Below, piece by piece: positions 12,328 through 23,100 of a DNA stretch of 64,000 nucleotides. This stretch comes from Sycobia sp. Sy_11 (lineage: Eukaryota > Arthropoda > Insecta > Hymenoptera > Epichrysomallidae), in NCBI GenBank assembly GCA_018907035.1, contig JACCIC010000003.1, positions 3,680,501-3,744,500 of the forward strand, written 5' to 3'. Below the pieces are notes generated by a model. That model was not told the origin of the DNA. It did no database searches and saw nothing but the letters and a program-made list of their open reading frames with translations. Numbering within the stretch: the first letter of the stretch is position 1; every line of letters begins with the position of its first letter. Both the position numbers and the translations under genes were made by a program.

Positions 12328-13468
12328 TTAGGAGTCCAACTTATTTTCCGACCTTTTTTAACGGAAAAAGTACATTTATGATGGAAAATTGATCTACGTT
12401 AGGTTAGTCTAAATACTTTCTGCCATTTTCTACTATTTTTTTCCATTTTCTCAATATGGTGATACTGTGGCGAAAGAACGATGACGGTTTTGAAGCAATA
12501 CAATCCTCTAAAATTTTCGCACTTCTTGAACATGTCGGAAATACGTATCATGCTACATTGATCTGAATAGATGGTAAACAGAAGGCGCTATGTTTGACAA
12601 GTACGATGGGCGGGGCAACCCTTCCCATTCGAGCTCCAACAGGGTATTTTTGACGACTTTCACAACATGCGGCCGAGTTTTGTCATGCAAGAGAATTACT
12701 TTGCGTCTACAAATTCGGCTGCAAATCATTCATTTGGTGTTTGTATACCCGGTTTAATCTAACTTTAGGAGCTCGTAGTAGAGCACACTCTGTTCTTCAA
12801 TCTGTTAGCACACCCAAGACGGTTGTTCTGGGTCCACCCATGACTTTTTGCACTTGTGATTGTCATAGTAGATCCACTTTTTATCAGGCAAGCAAAGACT
12901 TGTTGACGCGTTGTAATTGTTAAAGTTCTTAATGGAACTTTCGGTCAAATTGTGTGGCATCCATTTTCCTTCTTTATGAATCTTTCCCATCAAATGTAAA
13001 CGTTTGCCATCTGCTCTGTCACAGACTCCTAACTTACTAGCGAGTTCTTTCTGCGTTTGAGCTGACTTTTCATCCAATAATATTTGCATTTCATTATCTT
13101 TAAATTTTTTCTTTTTTCCAGAACGTTTTTTGTCATTAACATCAGTATTTCTAGTTCTAAACTGCTGAAACCACTCATTGCATGTTGTAAGCGATGGAGC
13201 ATGTTCGCCATAACATTCTTGAAACACTCAATAAGGTTCTGCTACACTTTTTTTCAAATCAATATAATAGAAAAGGACATGTCGAAAAAACGATTTAGCA
13301 TGATTCATTTTTCACTGATCAGAAAGTATGTTTTAACAAATGATGGCACCTGTTAAATGAATTTTATTGGTAAATGCCAAAACTAAAAAATAAGTACTAG
13401 ATCCGATACATCTGATTACTTATATTGCCATCTAAACGTGAAGGTCGGAAACTAAGTTCGGCTCATAA
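12328..13468 (-). mobile_element. Degenerate mariner element with both terminal repeats
   Basis: Terminal inverted repeats are visible: TTAGGAGTCCAACTTATTTT at the left and, on the minus strand, TTATGAGCCGAACTTAGTTT at the right, both continuing into CCGACCTT. Each is flanked by TA (12326-12327 and 13469-13470). The minus strand encodes a transposase remnant from 13227: YGEHAPSLTTCNEWF, QTQKELASKLGV (helix-turn-helix region) and KKWIYYDNHKCKKSWVDP, followed by broken frames. At 1141 bases it is shorter than the 1286-base mariners in this window, so it carries deletions. Inactive. Confidence 0.85.
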
Positions 13469-13483
13469 TATAATGATAAACTA

Positions 13484-13745
13484 AATTAATAAATATTTTT
13501 ATTGGTCTTACAGTCCTTATAATATAATATAATAACTAAAATCATGACAGTGAGACTATACTGGCTTATCACTCCCGAAGAATCTGAAATCCAACCTATT
13601 ACTACATTTCATTAGATTAAAAATAAAAACTAATAATTTAAAATAATAATAAAATGTAATAATATAATATAAAATAAAATAAAAATAATAAAAATAATAA
13701 CCTATATTCTATTTTAGCAAAGGACAAACTGATTGTCCCCACCAC
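13484..13745 (+). repeat. Repeat R: short interspersed element ending in a (AATAA)n tract
   Basis: It opens with aaattaataaatattttt followed by attggtcttacagtcc, passes through gaagaatctgaaat, an attagatt-type tract and (AATAAA)-like repeats, and ends at attttagcaaaggac. The same order occurs at 20405-20450 plus 23044-23195 (split by later insertions). Degenerate pieces follow SPH1, SPH2 (25446) and SPH3 (44930), and the opening sequence forms both outer ends of the palindrome at 62861-63237. Non-coding, MITE-like; the name is mine. Confidence 0.6.
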
Positions 13746-13767
13746 CTTATTTTCTCCTTTGATGCTC

Positions 13768-13798
13768 GACGTTTCGAATCGCTACGGTTCATCCTCAG
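13768..13798 (-). ncRNA. Hammerhead-ribozyme-like core of a Penelope-like element remnant
   Basis: On the minus strand the sequence reads CTGAGGATGAACC, a TAG loop inside a short stem (GAACCG with CGATTC, one mismatch), then CGAAACGTC. CTGA...GA plus CGAAAC with a short helix II and an adjacent GTC-type cleavage triplet is the arrangement reported at the ends of Penelope-like retroelements. The core departs from the consensus CTGATGA by one inserted base, so activity is doubtful. No reverse transcriptase is visible next to it. Confidence 0.4.
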
Positions 13799-13939
13799 AA
13801 ACTAAACAGTTCTTTTCAGTTTAGTTTTTATATCGATTTGTATTAATGTCCTTGCTATAACCATACGTAATAAAAATTTCTTATTGGTCAAAGAAAAAGT
13901 AAATAAATAAAAAATCGCTTTCGTTTAGTCTTTCGTTTG

Positions 13940-14905
13940 CAAGAGTAAAATATTGGGTAGTAGAGTTTAAACGAGATCGTATGAGCCGCCAAGACGAGCA
14001 TCGCAGTGGTCGATCAAACGAGGTTGCGACTCCAGAAATGTTGAAGAAAATCGACAAAGCGGTACTGGATGATCGTCGTCTGAAGGTGGGTGAAGTAGCA
14101 GACATGGTAGGCATTTCAAAAAGTGCGGCACATCGCTTATTAACTGAATGCGCAAGTTGGGTGCGCAATTCACTGCTGTACACAAGATGGGTGCCGCATT
14201 TGCTGACAATGAAACAAAAAGCGCATCGTGAAGATGTTTCAGTTGAGTGTTTGGCAATGTTTCAAATAGATGAAATTGGGTCCACCACTTCACATCCGAA
14301 ACAAAAGAACAATCAAGACAATTGACTCAAAAAGGAGTACCGGCTCCAAAGAAGGCAAAGACCGTTCCATCTGCAGGCAACGTTATGGCGTTGGTTTTTT
14401 GGGATGCGTGTGGGATAATTTTCATTGACTATCTTCACAAAGGAAAAACTATCAACAGCGAGTATTACGCAAACTTATTGCAACGTTTGAGCGAAAAAAT
14501 CAAGCGAAAACGGCGACATTTGGCTAAAAAGAAAATCCTTTTCCATCAAGACAATGCACCAGCTCACACATTCGTTATTGCAATCGCCAGAATTAATAAA
14601 TGAAAGTTTGAATTGCTATGGCATGCAGCCTATTCGCCAGATTTAGCTCCGTCGAATTATTTTCTGATCTCAGACTTGAAAAAATGGTTCGGGAGTCAAA
14701 GATTTTCCAACAATGAAGAGTGGTGTCGGCAGTTAATAACTATTATAAAGAACTTGACAATTCTTATTACAAAAAGGGTATCGAACTTATTGAACATCGT
14801 TGGGAACAGTGTATAGAGCTGAAAGGAGATTATATTGAAAAATAAATATATTTTTTTCTAAAATTTTTATTTGTTGGGTCAAGTACTTCTGAGACCCCTC
14901 TCGTA
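13940..14905 (+). mobile_element. 5'-truncated mariner-like transposase pseudogene
   Basis: The + strand encodes transposase in three frames: 13951-14275 (EFKRDR, HRSGRSNEVATPEM, KVGEVADMVGIS helix-turn-helix, RWVPHLLT), then after a frameshift near DE at 14275 WVHHF...KEQSRQ to KGVPAPKKAKTVPSAG and VFWDA, FHQDNAPAH (second Asp, 14550s), and after a stop near 14601 YSPDLAPSNYF (third Asp; here followed by Asn-Tyr instead of the usual Asp-Tyr). The spacing fits the mariner DD34D class. A likely 3' end is gacccctctcgta at about 14891-14905. The 5' repeat and first helix-turn-helix are missing, so the copy is dead. Confidence 0.8.
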
Positions 14906-15055
14906 TGCTTAAATATAAAGTTCAATAAGGTACAAAAGAGTATAATACTGAATAAACGTATCGTTTTGTTTTTAAATTTTTATTTTATTTTTAAAATTTT
15001 TAAATGTTCCGAAACATTTTTAATAGCTAATATTTAATACGTGCATACAGAAAAA
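14906..15055. other. AT-rich spacer upstream of SPH2
   Basis: No gene or repeat seen. From about 15035 onward the sequence begins to match the region upstream of SPH3 (30220 onward). Confidence 0.4.
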
Positions 15056-15059
15056 TATA

Positions 15060-15161
15060 TACGCAGGTTGTCAACAAGAAGAAGTTAATAACTCAATAGA
15101 ATAATTCATTAGAAAAAATCTAATTCGTGTTAAACTGTGAAGAAAATAGGCTATATATATT
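15060..15161 (+). promoter_or_regulatory. SPH2 promoter, conserved between paralogues
   Basis: A TATA box, ctatatatat, lies at 15151-15160, 61 bases before the ATG. SPH3 has the same spacing (30349 to 30410) and SPH4 nearly so (52453 to 52511). Upstream, cgcaggttgtcaac, aagaag, ctcaatagaataattca and aaactgtgaagaaaata are shared with SPH3 and partly with SPH4. The conserved block of about 100 bases suggests shared regulation and a 5' UTR of roughly 30 bases. Confidence 0.7.
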
Positions 15162-15211
15162 CGGCTGTTTTTGATTGACATCATTTAGAGATAAAACCAA
15201 AGCCGCTTAGA

Positions 15212-15272
15212 ATGTACAGTTTCTATTTTTTATGTTTGTTTTTTCTAGGAAGTAATTTTTTCTATGATGAAG
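15212..15272 (+). CDS. SPH2 exon 1 (signal peptide)
   Basis: Too short to stand out as an open frame. ATG with A at -3, 20 codons (MYSFYFLCLF, then FLGSNFFYDE) and one base G before the gtaagaat donor. SPH3 (30410-30470) and SPH4 (52511-52571) have exon 1 of exactly the same length and phase, and downstream of the same TATA box. Joining with exon 2 gives Val. Confidence 0.8.
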
Positions 15273-17018
15273 GTAAGAATTTTATATATAAAGTTAAGAT
15301 AGAATTTATGGACTTTTTCTTTGTCAAATTTTAAACATTATTATGTAAAAAATCCTTTTCAAAATAAATACGGAGCGAATGGATATATTCGTCTTCAGTC
15401 CATTTTTAAAAAAGGTCTTCGCCAATCAAGTGAACCGAGAAAAATACATTTTCACTGTATTTTTTATTTCTCACGTAAATTATTTTGTAATTTGAATTAA
15501 TAAATTAAATTTAAACATTAAATAAGTTTTATAAAATGTTTTCTATCAATGTATTCCATAAATCTGTTGATTTAAATAATAATGTAGATTTCCATTATTA
15601 ATGCAAAATGTATACTACAAGTTGGATTGATCGCGATGCAAGGAGGATTTTATGAGAACATAATATATATTATATAAAACTTTATTTTATTTCGTTAATA
15701 ACAATTTATTATAAAGTAAATTTGTAGCTACCCCATGAGCCCTTTTACAACTTGACATACTTCTTTATAACAGCTTATACAGTCGATGACTAAAGTTCTA
15801 TGGTAGTCATTAGAATGTGATACTCAGTATTGTTATTCATCGAAGTATTTGCATATAAGCTATTGAGATTTTTCTGTTATTATTTATTTATTTCTGTTCT
15901 TAAAAATCTTTAAAATATCGGTTTTTTTTATTAAATTCTCTTATGGGGTATTAAAAATGAATTAACTCTACTTTAAAATTTTTTTCTATCCTTATTATAA
16001 ACTTCTACTCTTTGGTTCTTGACCTCTTGACAACAATTATTTTGCAAGCTAGTTTTGCATTGATACTATTTATCTAATTGTTTCCACTTGAAATAGAGAT
16101 AAAGGGCTGGCGCGTTCGTAGACAGCACCGTAACTGTTATTTACCAGCATGCTATCAGTTCACATTGGAACTGAGTAAAGTATTATTAATCACCTTCGAT
16201 AGAGGTAGATTCCATTGTAGTTGCAACATCTTTTACCAGATCTGCCGCAGGGCTCATAAGATCCGATTTAAAGTAGTGCAATTTCATTCAGCCATCGATG
16301 CGCGGAACGATGTAAATCTTTTCAACTAATCCTCATATTTCCCGGAGAAATGAGGCAGATCTAATTTCAGAAATTTAGCTGGAGGAGGATTGCGATTTTG
16401 TATGTCTTTATCTCGTCTATTTGATCTATCGTCCTTTTTAAACGTAGCTTCTAGCATCAACAAGAAATCTAATGAAAACCTCATACGCAGCCTATAGTTT
16501 CGTTTAGTATGTAGTTGTCTACTATGGCTTCATCGTCAACAGCTATTTCCGTATGCGTTGTGTGGATTTCAATCCGAATTTCGCGGACAGCTTCGACTTA
16601 TTTAATACTTTGAATGCTTCACATGACGTTTCGTTGATTCGAGCATTCATTAGGCGCATTTAGGCTGCTATTCTATTCCTAACCTAACAAAGTAAAATAG
16701 TAAGAGAGTTAACGGAAGCGCAATAAATATAAATATTCAAAAAGCTGGCCTAAAATAATATATAACAAACGGTTCAAAGTTTAATTAAAATGAATAATTT
16801 GATCTAAATTCACTATTTGGATTAAAACGAGCATTAACGAAATACACTCACACATAGTATAATCAATCTGGCTATACTCGCAATTATGTAGTAAAAATTT
16901 TATGGAAAACTTTATAATAGTGATCAATTACAAAGTGAACTTTTGAATCCACGAAAATCATAATGACATATGACACTTCATTATTCAACCTAACTAAAAT
17001 ATAACTAATATTCTATCA

Positions 17019-17073
<55 letters not shown>

Positions 17074-20064
17074 GTATGACTTACTTTAAAAATAATGGAT
17101 ATTTTCGAGGGTGAGGAATAAATAACTTAATAAAAACATTCATATTCAAAAACTATTTATTAAATTGCAAAATGTGCCATAAAAAACCTCTATTCAGTGA
17201 GGAGAGGAAAAAGGCGAGTAACTGTATAAGAATGACAATTAAGAACAATATAGATATGTGTCCGCCAAATTCACTCTAAAGAAAAATTACTAATTGAAAA
17301 ATTACTAATATAATAAAGTATTATGTTATTTTATTAGAACAGACGAAAATAACTTAATCTTCAAAATGAGGTTTGATGTCAAAGGGGGCCTCCGCAGTCC
17401 CTTCTTAAGCTGCGCACCAAGCTCAACGTCTTGTGCGCGAGGAAGCGCTCGTCGATAGCGACAGCAGCAGGGCCTGAATTCGCTGGCAGAAATTGACTGT
17501 AACCGAATCTCTACAGAGCCTCAATGCTCTATCCATGAGAGCGCTAAATCAAAACACCGGCGTACCACATCTAATTGCATTTTCAAGTTATTCTCATCGA
17601 AATACAGACTTCGCTGTTGACTTTCTTAACTGTCTTCTATATCCACCTTTGTACATCGAACACCAATTACTCACGCCAACGTCGCTTCCTTATTCAGAAT
17701 ACATGCGCAAGACTCTCCGTATGAAACCGTTATAAGAGATCTCTGATGTAAAGATTTTCAAAATGAACTATACTGTCCTGTAGGAGTACTACAGACAGAG
17801 GGCTGGTTTCTCTGCTCAAGTAAGCTTTGATTTCTCAAAACTAGAGGGGATATTTTTCGGCGGTAATTTAGAGGGGATAGCACAATTATATTATTATAGG
17901 GTAGCTCTACAGTCGATGGAGGAAATTTTGGCAAAAGCAAGCAAAGCGTGGGATCCATGGACGGTTGGCAGATAAGCATCTGAGTTTCTGAGCGACGTTA
18001 AAGGCTGGATGGTAGTCCATGTGATGTTCATAAAGGCCTGTTGTTCGTTGATGACAGCAATGGTTTGGAACATGGAGAGCAACGTATGGAAATCAAATCA
18101 TTATGTGTTTTAACTTCAATTTTTTGCCTTACATTTTCAAGATGTTCTCATTGCAATAGAGACTTCGCTGTTTACTTTCTTTCCTGGTTTCCAAAAACCT
18201 ATCTTGATTATTTGCTTCACCTTATTAAGATATTATAATTTGTGTTAAAAAGATGTTCTTTGAATGTGAAGATAGTATCTACGATAATGTCAAGGTATTT
18301 AATATGATTTATCGACCGTATCTAGTCTTTGGTCCGAGGGACTTTTTATATTTTTATCCTATTCTTTCGGTGTAATAGTATATAACAATGAGTTTTCTCC
18401 TGTCTATCATCTGGGCACGTACTGTGTAGCTTAGTCAATGTAAGTATATACAATAAGAATGTATGTATTTGTGAATGTGTGTATGTATGTATGAATTTTG
18501 GGGGCACGCCTTATCTGCTTTGTTTGTGTATGAAAATTTGTGTAAATTGTGTTAAATTTCAATAATTGAAATACTGCAATTTCGTAGAAGAATTGAAACT
18601 AATGATATTAACCAGTATTGTCATTATATTGAATTTAATAAAAATATTTCGTTAAGAGAGTAAACAGAATAAGTAAATAGAAAATTGAATGTCAAAAATT
18701 AAATTATTACCATTCATTAATTGTAAAAGTAGCTGTTGCAATTTCCCGTACAACTTTTCTGAAACTAATAAACTTTTATTTATAGTCGTGGGGTTGAATG
18801 TCGAGAAAATTGTAGGTGGAAAAGCTGCACGTAAACGACATTTTAGATATGTAGCAGCACTGAGGTATGAGGAACCAGGGCAAGCTGACGTGACTACATG
18901 TACAGCAGGGATTTTGAGTGATTGGTTTGTAGCTACAGTTGCTCACTGTTTTTATTTTAAACCATACGGACTATTGAAACACAAAAATTTTTATATTACG
19001 ATCGGTACAAATAATTTAAAAGCACTACCTGTATGGGCTAAGAAAATTCCGATTAATACAATTACTATACCTACCGTTTATGATCCGTCAGTTAAAGATA
19101 CTTTTTATTCGGCAGGAAATTTGGCTATAGTTAAGGTAAGTTTTTTGATGAAATGAAATTATTAACTTAGTATTAAGAATATCTTTAGAAATAGTTATGT
19201 AGAAATAGTATATTTTTAATATGTATACATATTATTTAGTTATTGAGAGTATTTCGATCCACTAGCACCTTAGAATGAAGATTCCTTCTAGAATCTAGAA
19301 TACTGAGCGAAATACAAAATTTTGTCTTCTCTTTAAACGAGATTATAAATCGAACAACATGATATCGTCAAAGAGATTAAAATATGTTAAAAACTTTTGT
19401 AATTGTCTGATAGTCAATTGAGCACAATACGGTGATTAATGCTTTAACAAAATGGTCGTGAATGGTTTACTCTGAAGAAATTTTACGGACTGAATCATAA
19501 AAACGCTAATTCTTTTCGTTTCGTCATAATTCTGATACCATATATCATCTTAAAAATTGTAATAGCTTTTCTCTGTTTCCGGAAATTAATCTGAGTCGCT
19601 TTCCTTCCAAATTCAAGGAATATTGGGAAATTTGAATTCTCACAATTATATATTAATTTTGTGTTTCTAAAATTTTTTGTTTTCTTATTTCAGTCAACAG
19701 TGAGTTTCCAATTGATCGACAATATAGACTATTTAGCACAAGTAAATTTACGTCCACAAACACAACATATCGGATCTAAAGAAATACATAGGGTAGCAGG
19801 TTTTGGATACCAACGTGTGCAAGTTTATATGGGGGAAATAAATGGTAACATTGAACCTATGCAAGATGGATACAGCGATGAGACAATGTATTACCTTACA
19901 GTTAAAATCTTACCTATCGAACTGTGTGAGCAAATATATGAAGGCGTTTTTGCTGAAGGCAATGTATGTGCCCAAGCCATACGATCCTATCCTCACCAGC
20001 CTGTTGGAATTTGTCTGGCAAGTAAAATCATGTATAATAATTGATAAATATTTTATAAATAGAT

Positions 20065-20102
<38 letters not shown>

Positions 20103-23100
20103 AATAGGTAAATAATTCTAAATAGTGTAAATGGCATAATATTAAATAATTGATTGCGTATATTCTCTATTAATTAAAGGATCACTATTCAATGTGCGGA
20201 ATTGCTCGGTCTTATGCAAGTTTCCAGAAAAATGTTTTTATCGAATGCTTTTTCGTATGGATTATATCTATATTTTCAAAATAAATTATTTAAGTAAATA
20301 AAAAAAATTTTCCCCTCTCGCTGTTGATTATGTTTTGTAGAAATTGTTATTTGTTCTAGATCCTTGATTCAAAATTAAAAAGTGTACTTATGTCGAATAT
20401 TCTGAATTAAATTAATACATATTTTTATCGGTCTTACAGTTTTTATTATTATTTTTTTGTATAATATTGAACTTCGCTCTATTTATGCTTTCAAATATCG
20501 GTGCTAATCAGCAACAGAGGTCTATGATGTGTTTGTAACCAAAGCACATGTCGATTATTACAGCGGTGCTCACTTTGCATCGTTACTGCTTCGCTCTATC
20601 GATCGAATCAACATAGACCTCATACTATAGTATATTATACTATCAGGTATGTGAATAAGTCTTTCCCGTTTTTTTTCAAATTTTGAGCCTTTATTGTGAA
20701 AAAATGGTTACAAATGAATTATTGAAAGTATTGGCTATCGCTAGCTACAACTTTTTCCCATCTTTCTGGCAACATACGAATCCCGAAACTATTTTAAAAT
20801 TCGTGTGAATTTGAGTTTATATCGGAATTTTAGAGTGCACACACTGCATGTCTAGTGGCTGAAGACTCCCAGAAGTCACAAAAAATTCCATTCATTAGTA
20901 TGTAAGCGTGATTTTGTTTGATGCGAAAAATAAAAAATAAAATACGCGTTGCTATAGTTGCCTTCATCATGTTTTTTTGTTAGTTATAAACGATTAGCCT
21001 TTAGAAGCGCACGGTTTTCGATTGAATTTCTTTATTTCAAGTTTAAGTATTATAATTTAATATTTTATCAAATCAATTTATCAATACACACTAATCATTC
21101 CCTACATAACGTGTCGGTCGATAGCTTAGTGTTCCCGTCACATTGGTGTCGGTCGAAAAGACTAGCTCCCGAGACTGCTGTGTTGGTCGAGCTGTTGAGC
21201 GCTCCCCGCACGTTTGTGCAGGTCGAGCCTCATACTACTCTGACGTGTAACTACACACCGGTCCAATTCACCTGGACCATATATAAAACATTTTTATATA
21301 CGTATTCACAACAGACACTTCATATAAATACACAATTAATTTACATCTAGGGTTTTAATGTCGTAAGGCTTTTCCCTAGGGCTATTAAAAGGAATTTCAC
21401 ACACTGCCCAAAATTTTGGTGTTTTATTTAATAACCTCATCCACGTCAAATTCGGGATTCCGAATAAAGAAGGGCGGATTCTCGACGATACAATCTATAT
21501 AACATTGTATGGGAATTTGTAAACTATTGTCGATACGTTTAATATGTGTATAAGTTATAGCTTACGTGTAAATGAATTTAATATTCAAAATTAGGTACTC
21601 GATATAAATTTACAATTTATTAATGAAAAGTAACTATCAACATCAATGAATTTATATACTAATGCATACCAATGATATTAATTATTTGGCAATACTATAT
21701 ATTATACCTAGTTTCAACCTTATTTGAAGGTAAATTTTAGTCATAGTCAAAAATATCAGGTATCTGAATAAGTCTTTCCCGTTTTTTTTCAAATTTTGAG
21801 CCTTTATTGTGAAAAAATGGTTACAAATGAATTCTTGAAAGTATTGGCCATCGCTAGCTACAAGTTTTTCCCATCTTTCTGGCAAAATACGAATCCCGTT
21901 GCGAAAAAATTCGACCGGTTTGGCCTCTATCCAGTCATCCACCCATTTTTTGGCTTCCTCGTAGGAATGGAAGTGCTGGTCAGCCAGGCCATGCGTCATC
22001 GATCTGAAGAGATGGTAATCAGACGGAGCAACGTCTGGACTATACGGCGGGTGGGGTAGGACTTCCCATTTGAGCGTTTCTAAGTATGTTTTCACCGGCG
22101 GTGCAACATGTGGGCGAGCATTGTCATGTTGCAAAATAACTTTGTCGTGCCTGTCGGAGTATTGTGGCCGTTTTTCTCGCAGTGCGCGGCTCAAACGCAT
22201 CAATTGTCGTCGATAGACCTCGCCTGTGATCCTTTCATTCGGTTTCAGAAGCTCATAGTAAACCACACCTAGCTGGTCTCACCATATACAGAGCATGAGC
22301 TTGGCGCCATGAATATTTGGCTTGGCCGTCGATGATGATGCATGGCCGGGTAGTCCCCATGATTTTCTTCGCTTCGGATTATCGTAACGTATCCACTTTT
22401 CATCGCCAGTCACGATACGATGCAGAAAACCCTTTCTTTTATGTCGCTGAAGCAGCTGTTCGCAAGTGAAAAAACGCCGTTCGACGTCTCTCAGCTTCAG
22501 TTCGTACGGCACCCAATTTCCTTGCTTTTGGATCATTCCCATGGCTTTCAAACGCTTGGAAATGGTTGTTCGGTCAACTCCCAATGCTTCAGCAATTTCT
22601 TCTTGCGTTTGACAAGAATCTTCATCAAGCAAAGTCGCCAATTCTCGATCTTCAAAGATTTGCGGCCGCCCGGAACGCTCCTTGTCTTCCACGTCGAAAT
22701 CACCGCTTTTGAAGCGTCGAAACCATCCGCGAACACTTGAATCATCGACACAACCTTCTCCATAAGCCTCCTGAAGCAATCGATGCGTCTCGGCAGCAGA
22801 TTTCTTCAAATTGAACCAATAAAGTGAAACTTCCCGCAAATGACGTCGACTCGGCTCAAATTTCGACATTTTCACGATATCAAAAATTTATTGTGCGAAA
22901 AAATTTTAACTAATGTGTTAGTATGGAATTGTTGACATATGAATAAGCTTTGATTATGACATATGTAACCATTGAATACTCGCACAGTATTGGTGGCGCC
23001 ATCTCTTACAAAAAACGGGAAAGACTTATTCACACTCCTAATAAAATAAGGCCAGTCCTTGTTTATGATCATCCCAAAGAATCTGAAATAGAAATTACTG

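Larger units (their letters stand above)
15273..18785 (+). other. SPH2 intron 1 (phase 1)
   Basis: The first 350 bases match the start of SPH3 intron 1 (for example taataatgtagat). An (AT)n lies at 17022-17070. Two related 85-base segments occur at about 17560-17645 and 18105-18190 (ttttcaag, gttctcat, agacttcgctgtt). The region 17380-17490 is GC-richer and unassigned. 18370-18520 weakly resembles the 5' end of the R1-like LINE (38380-38490). No exon-like open frame was found. Confidence 0.6.

Noticed and set aside
17490..17560. tRNA-like sequence around gcctcaatgctctatccatg
   Set aside because: No acceptable B box and no cloverleaf; only a chance A-box-like word.
19661..19693. ATG at 19661 as the start of a separate small protease gene
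   Set aside because: The first 11 codons are the T-rich end of intron 2; the acceptor at 19692-19693 and equal exon lengths in all paralogues show it is exon 3.
20958..21350. 130-codon open frame repeated at 33460-33852
   Set aside because: Its conservation is explained by the recent segmental copy; no motif, and AT-rich codons typical of non-coding DNA.
22420..22740. 106-codon frame opposite the mariner A transposase (also 32070-32390 opposite mariner B)
   Set aside because: Antisense shadow of the transposase; preserved only because the transposase is.
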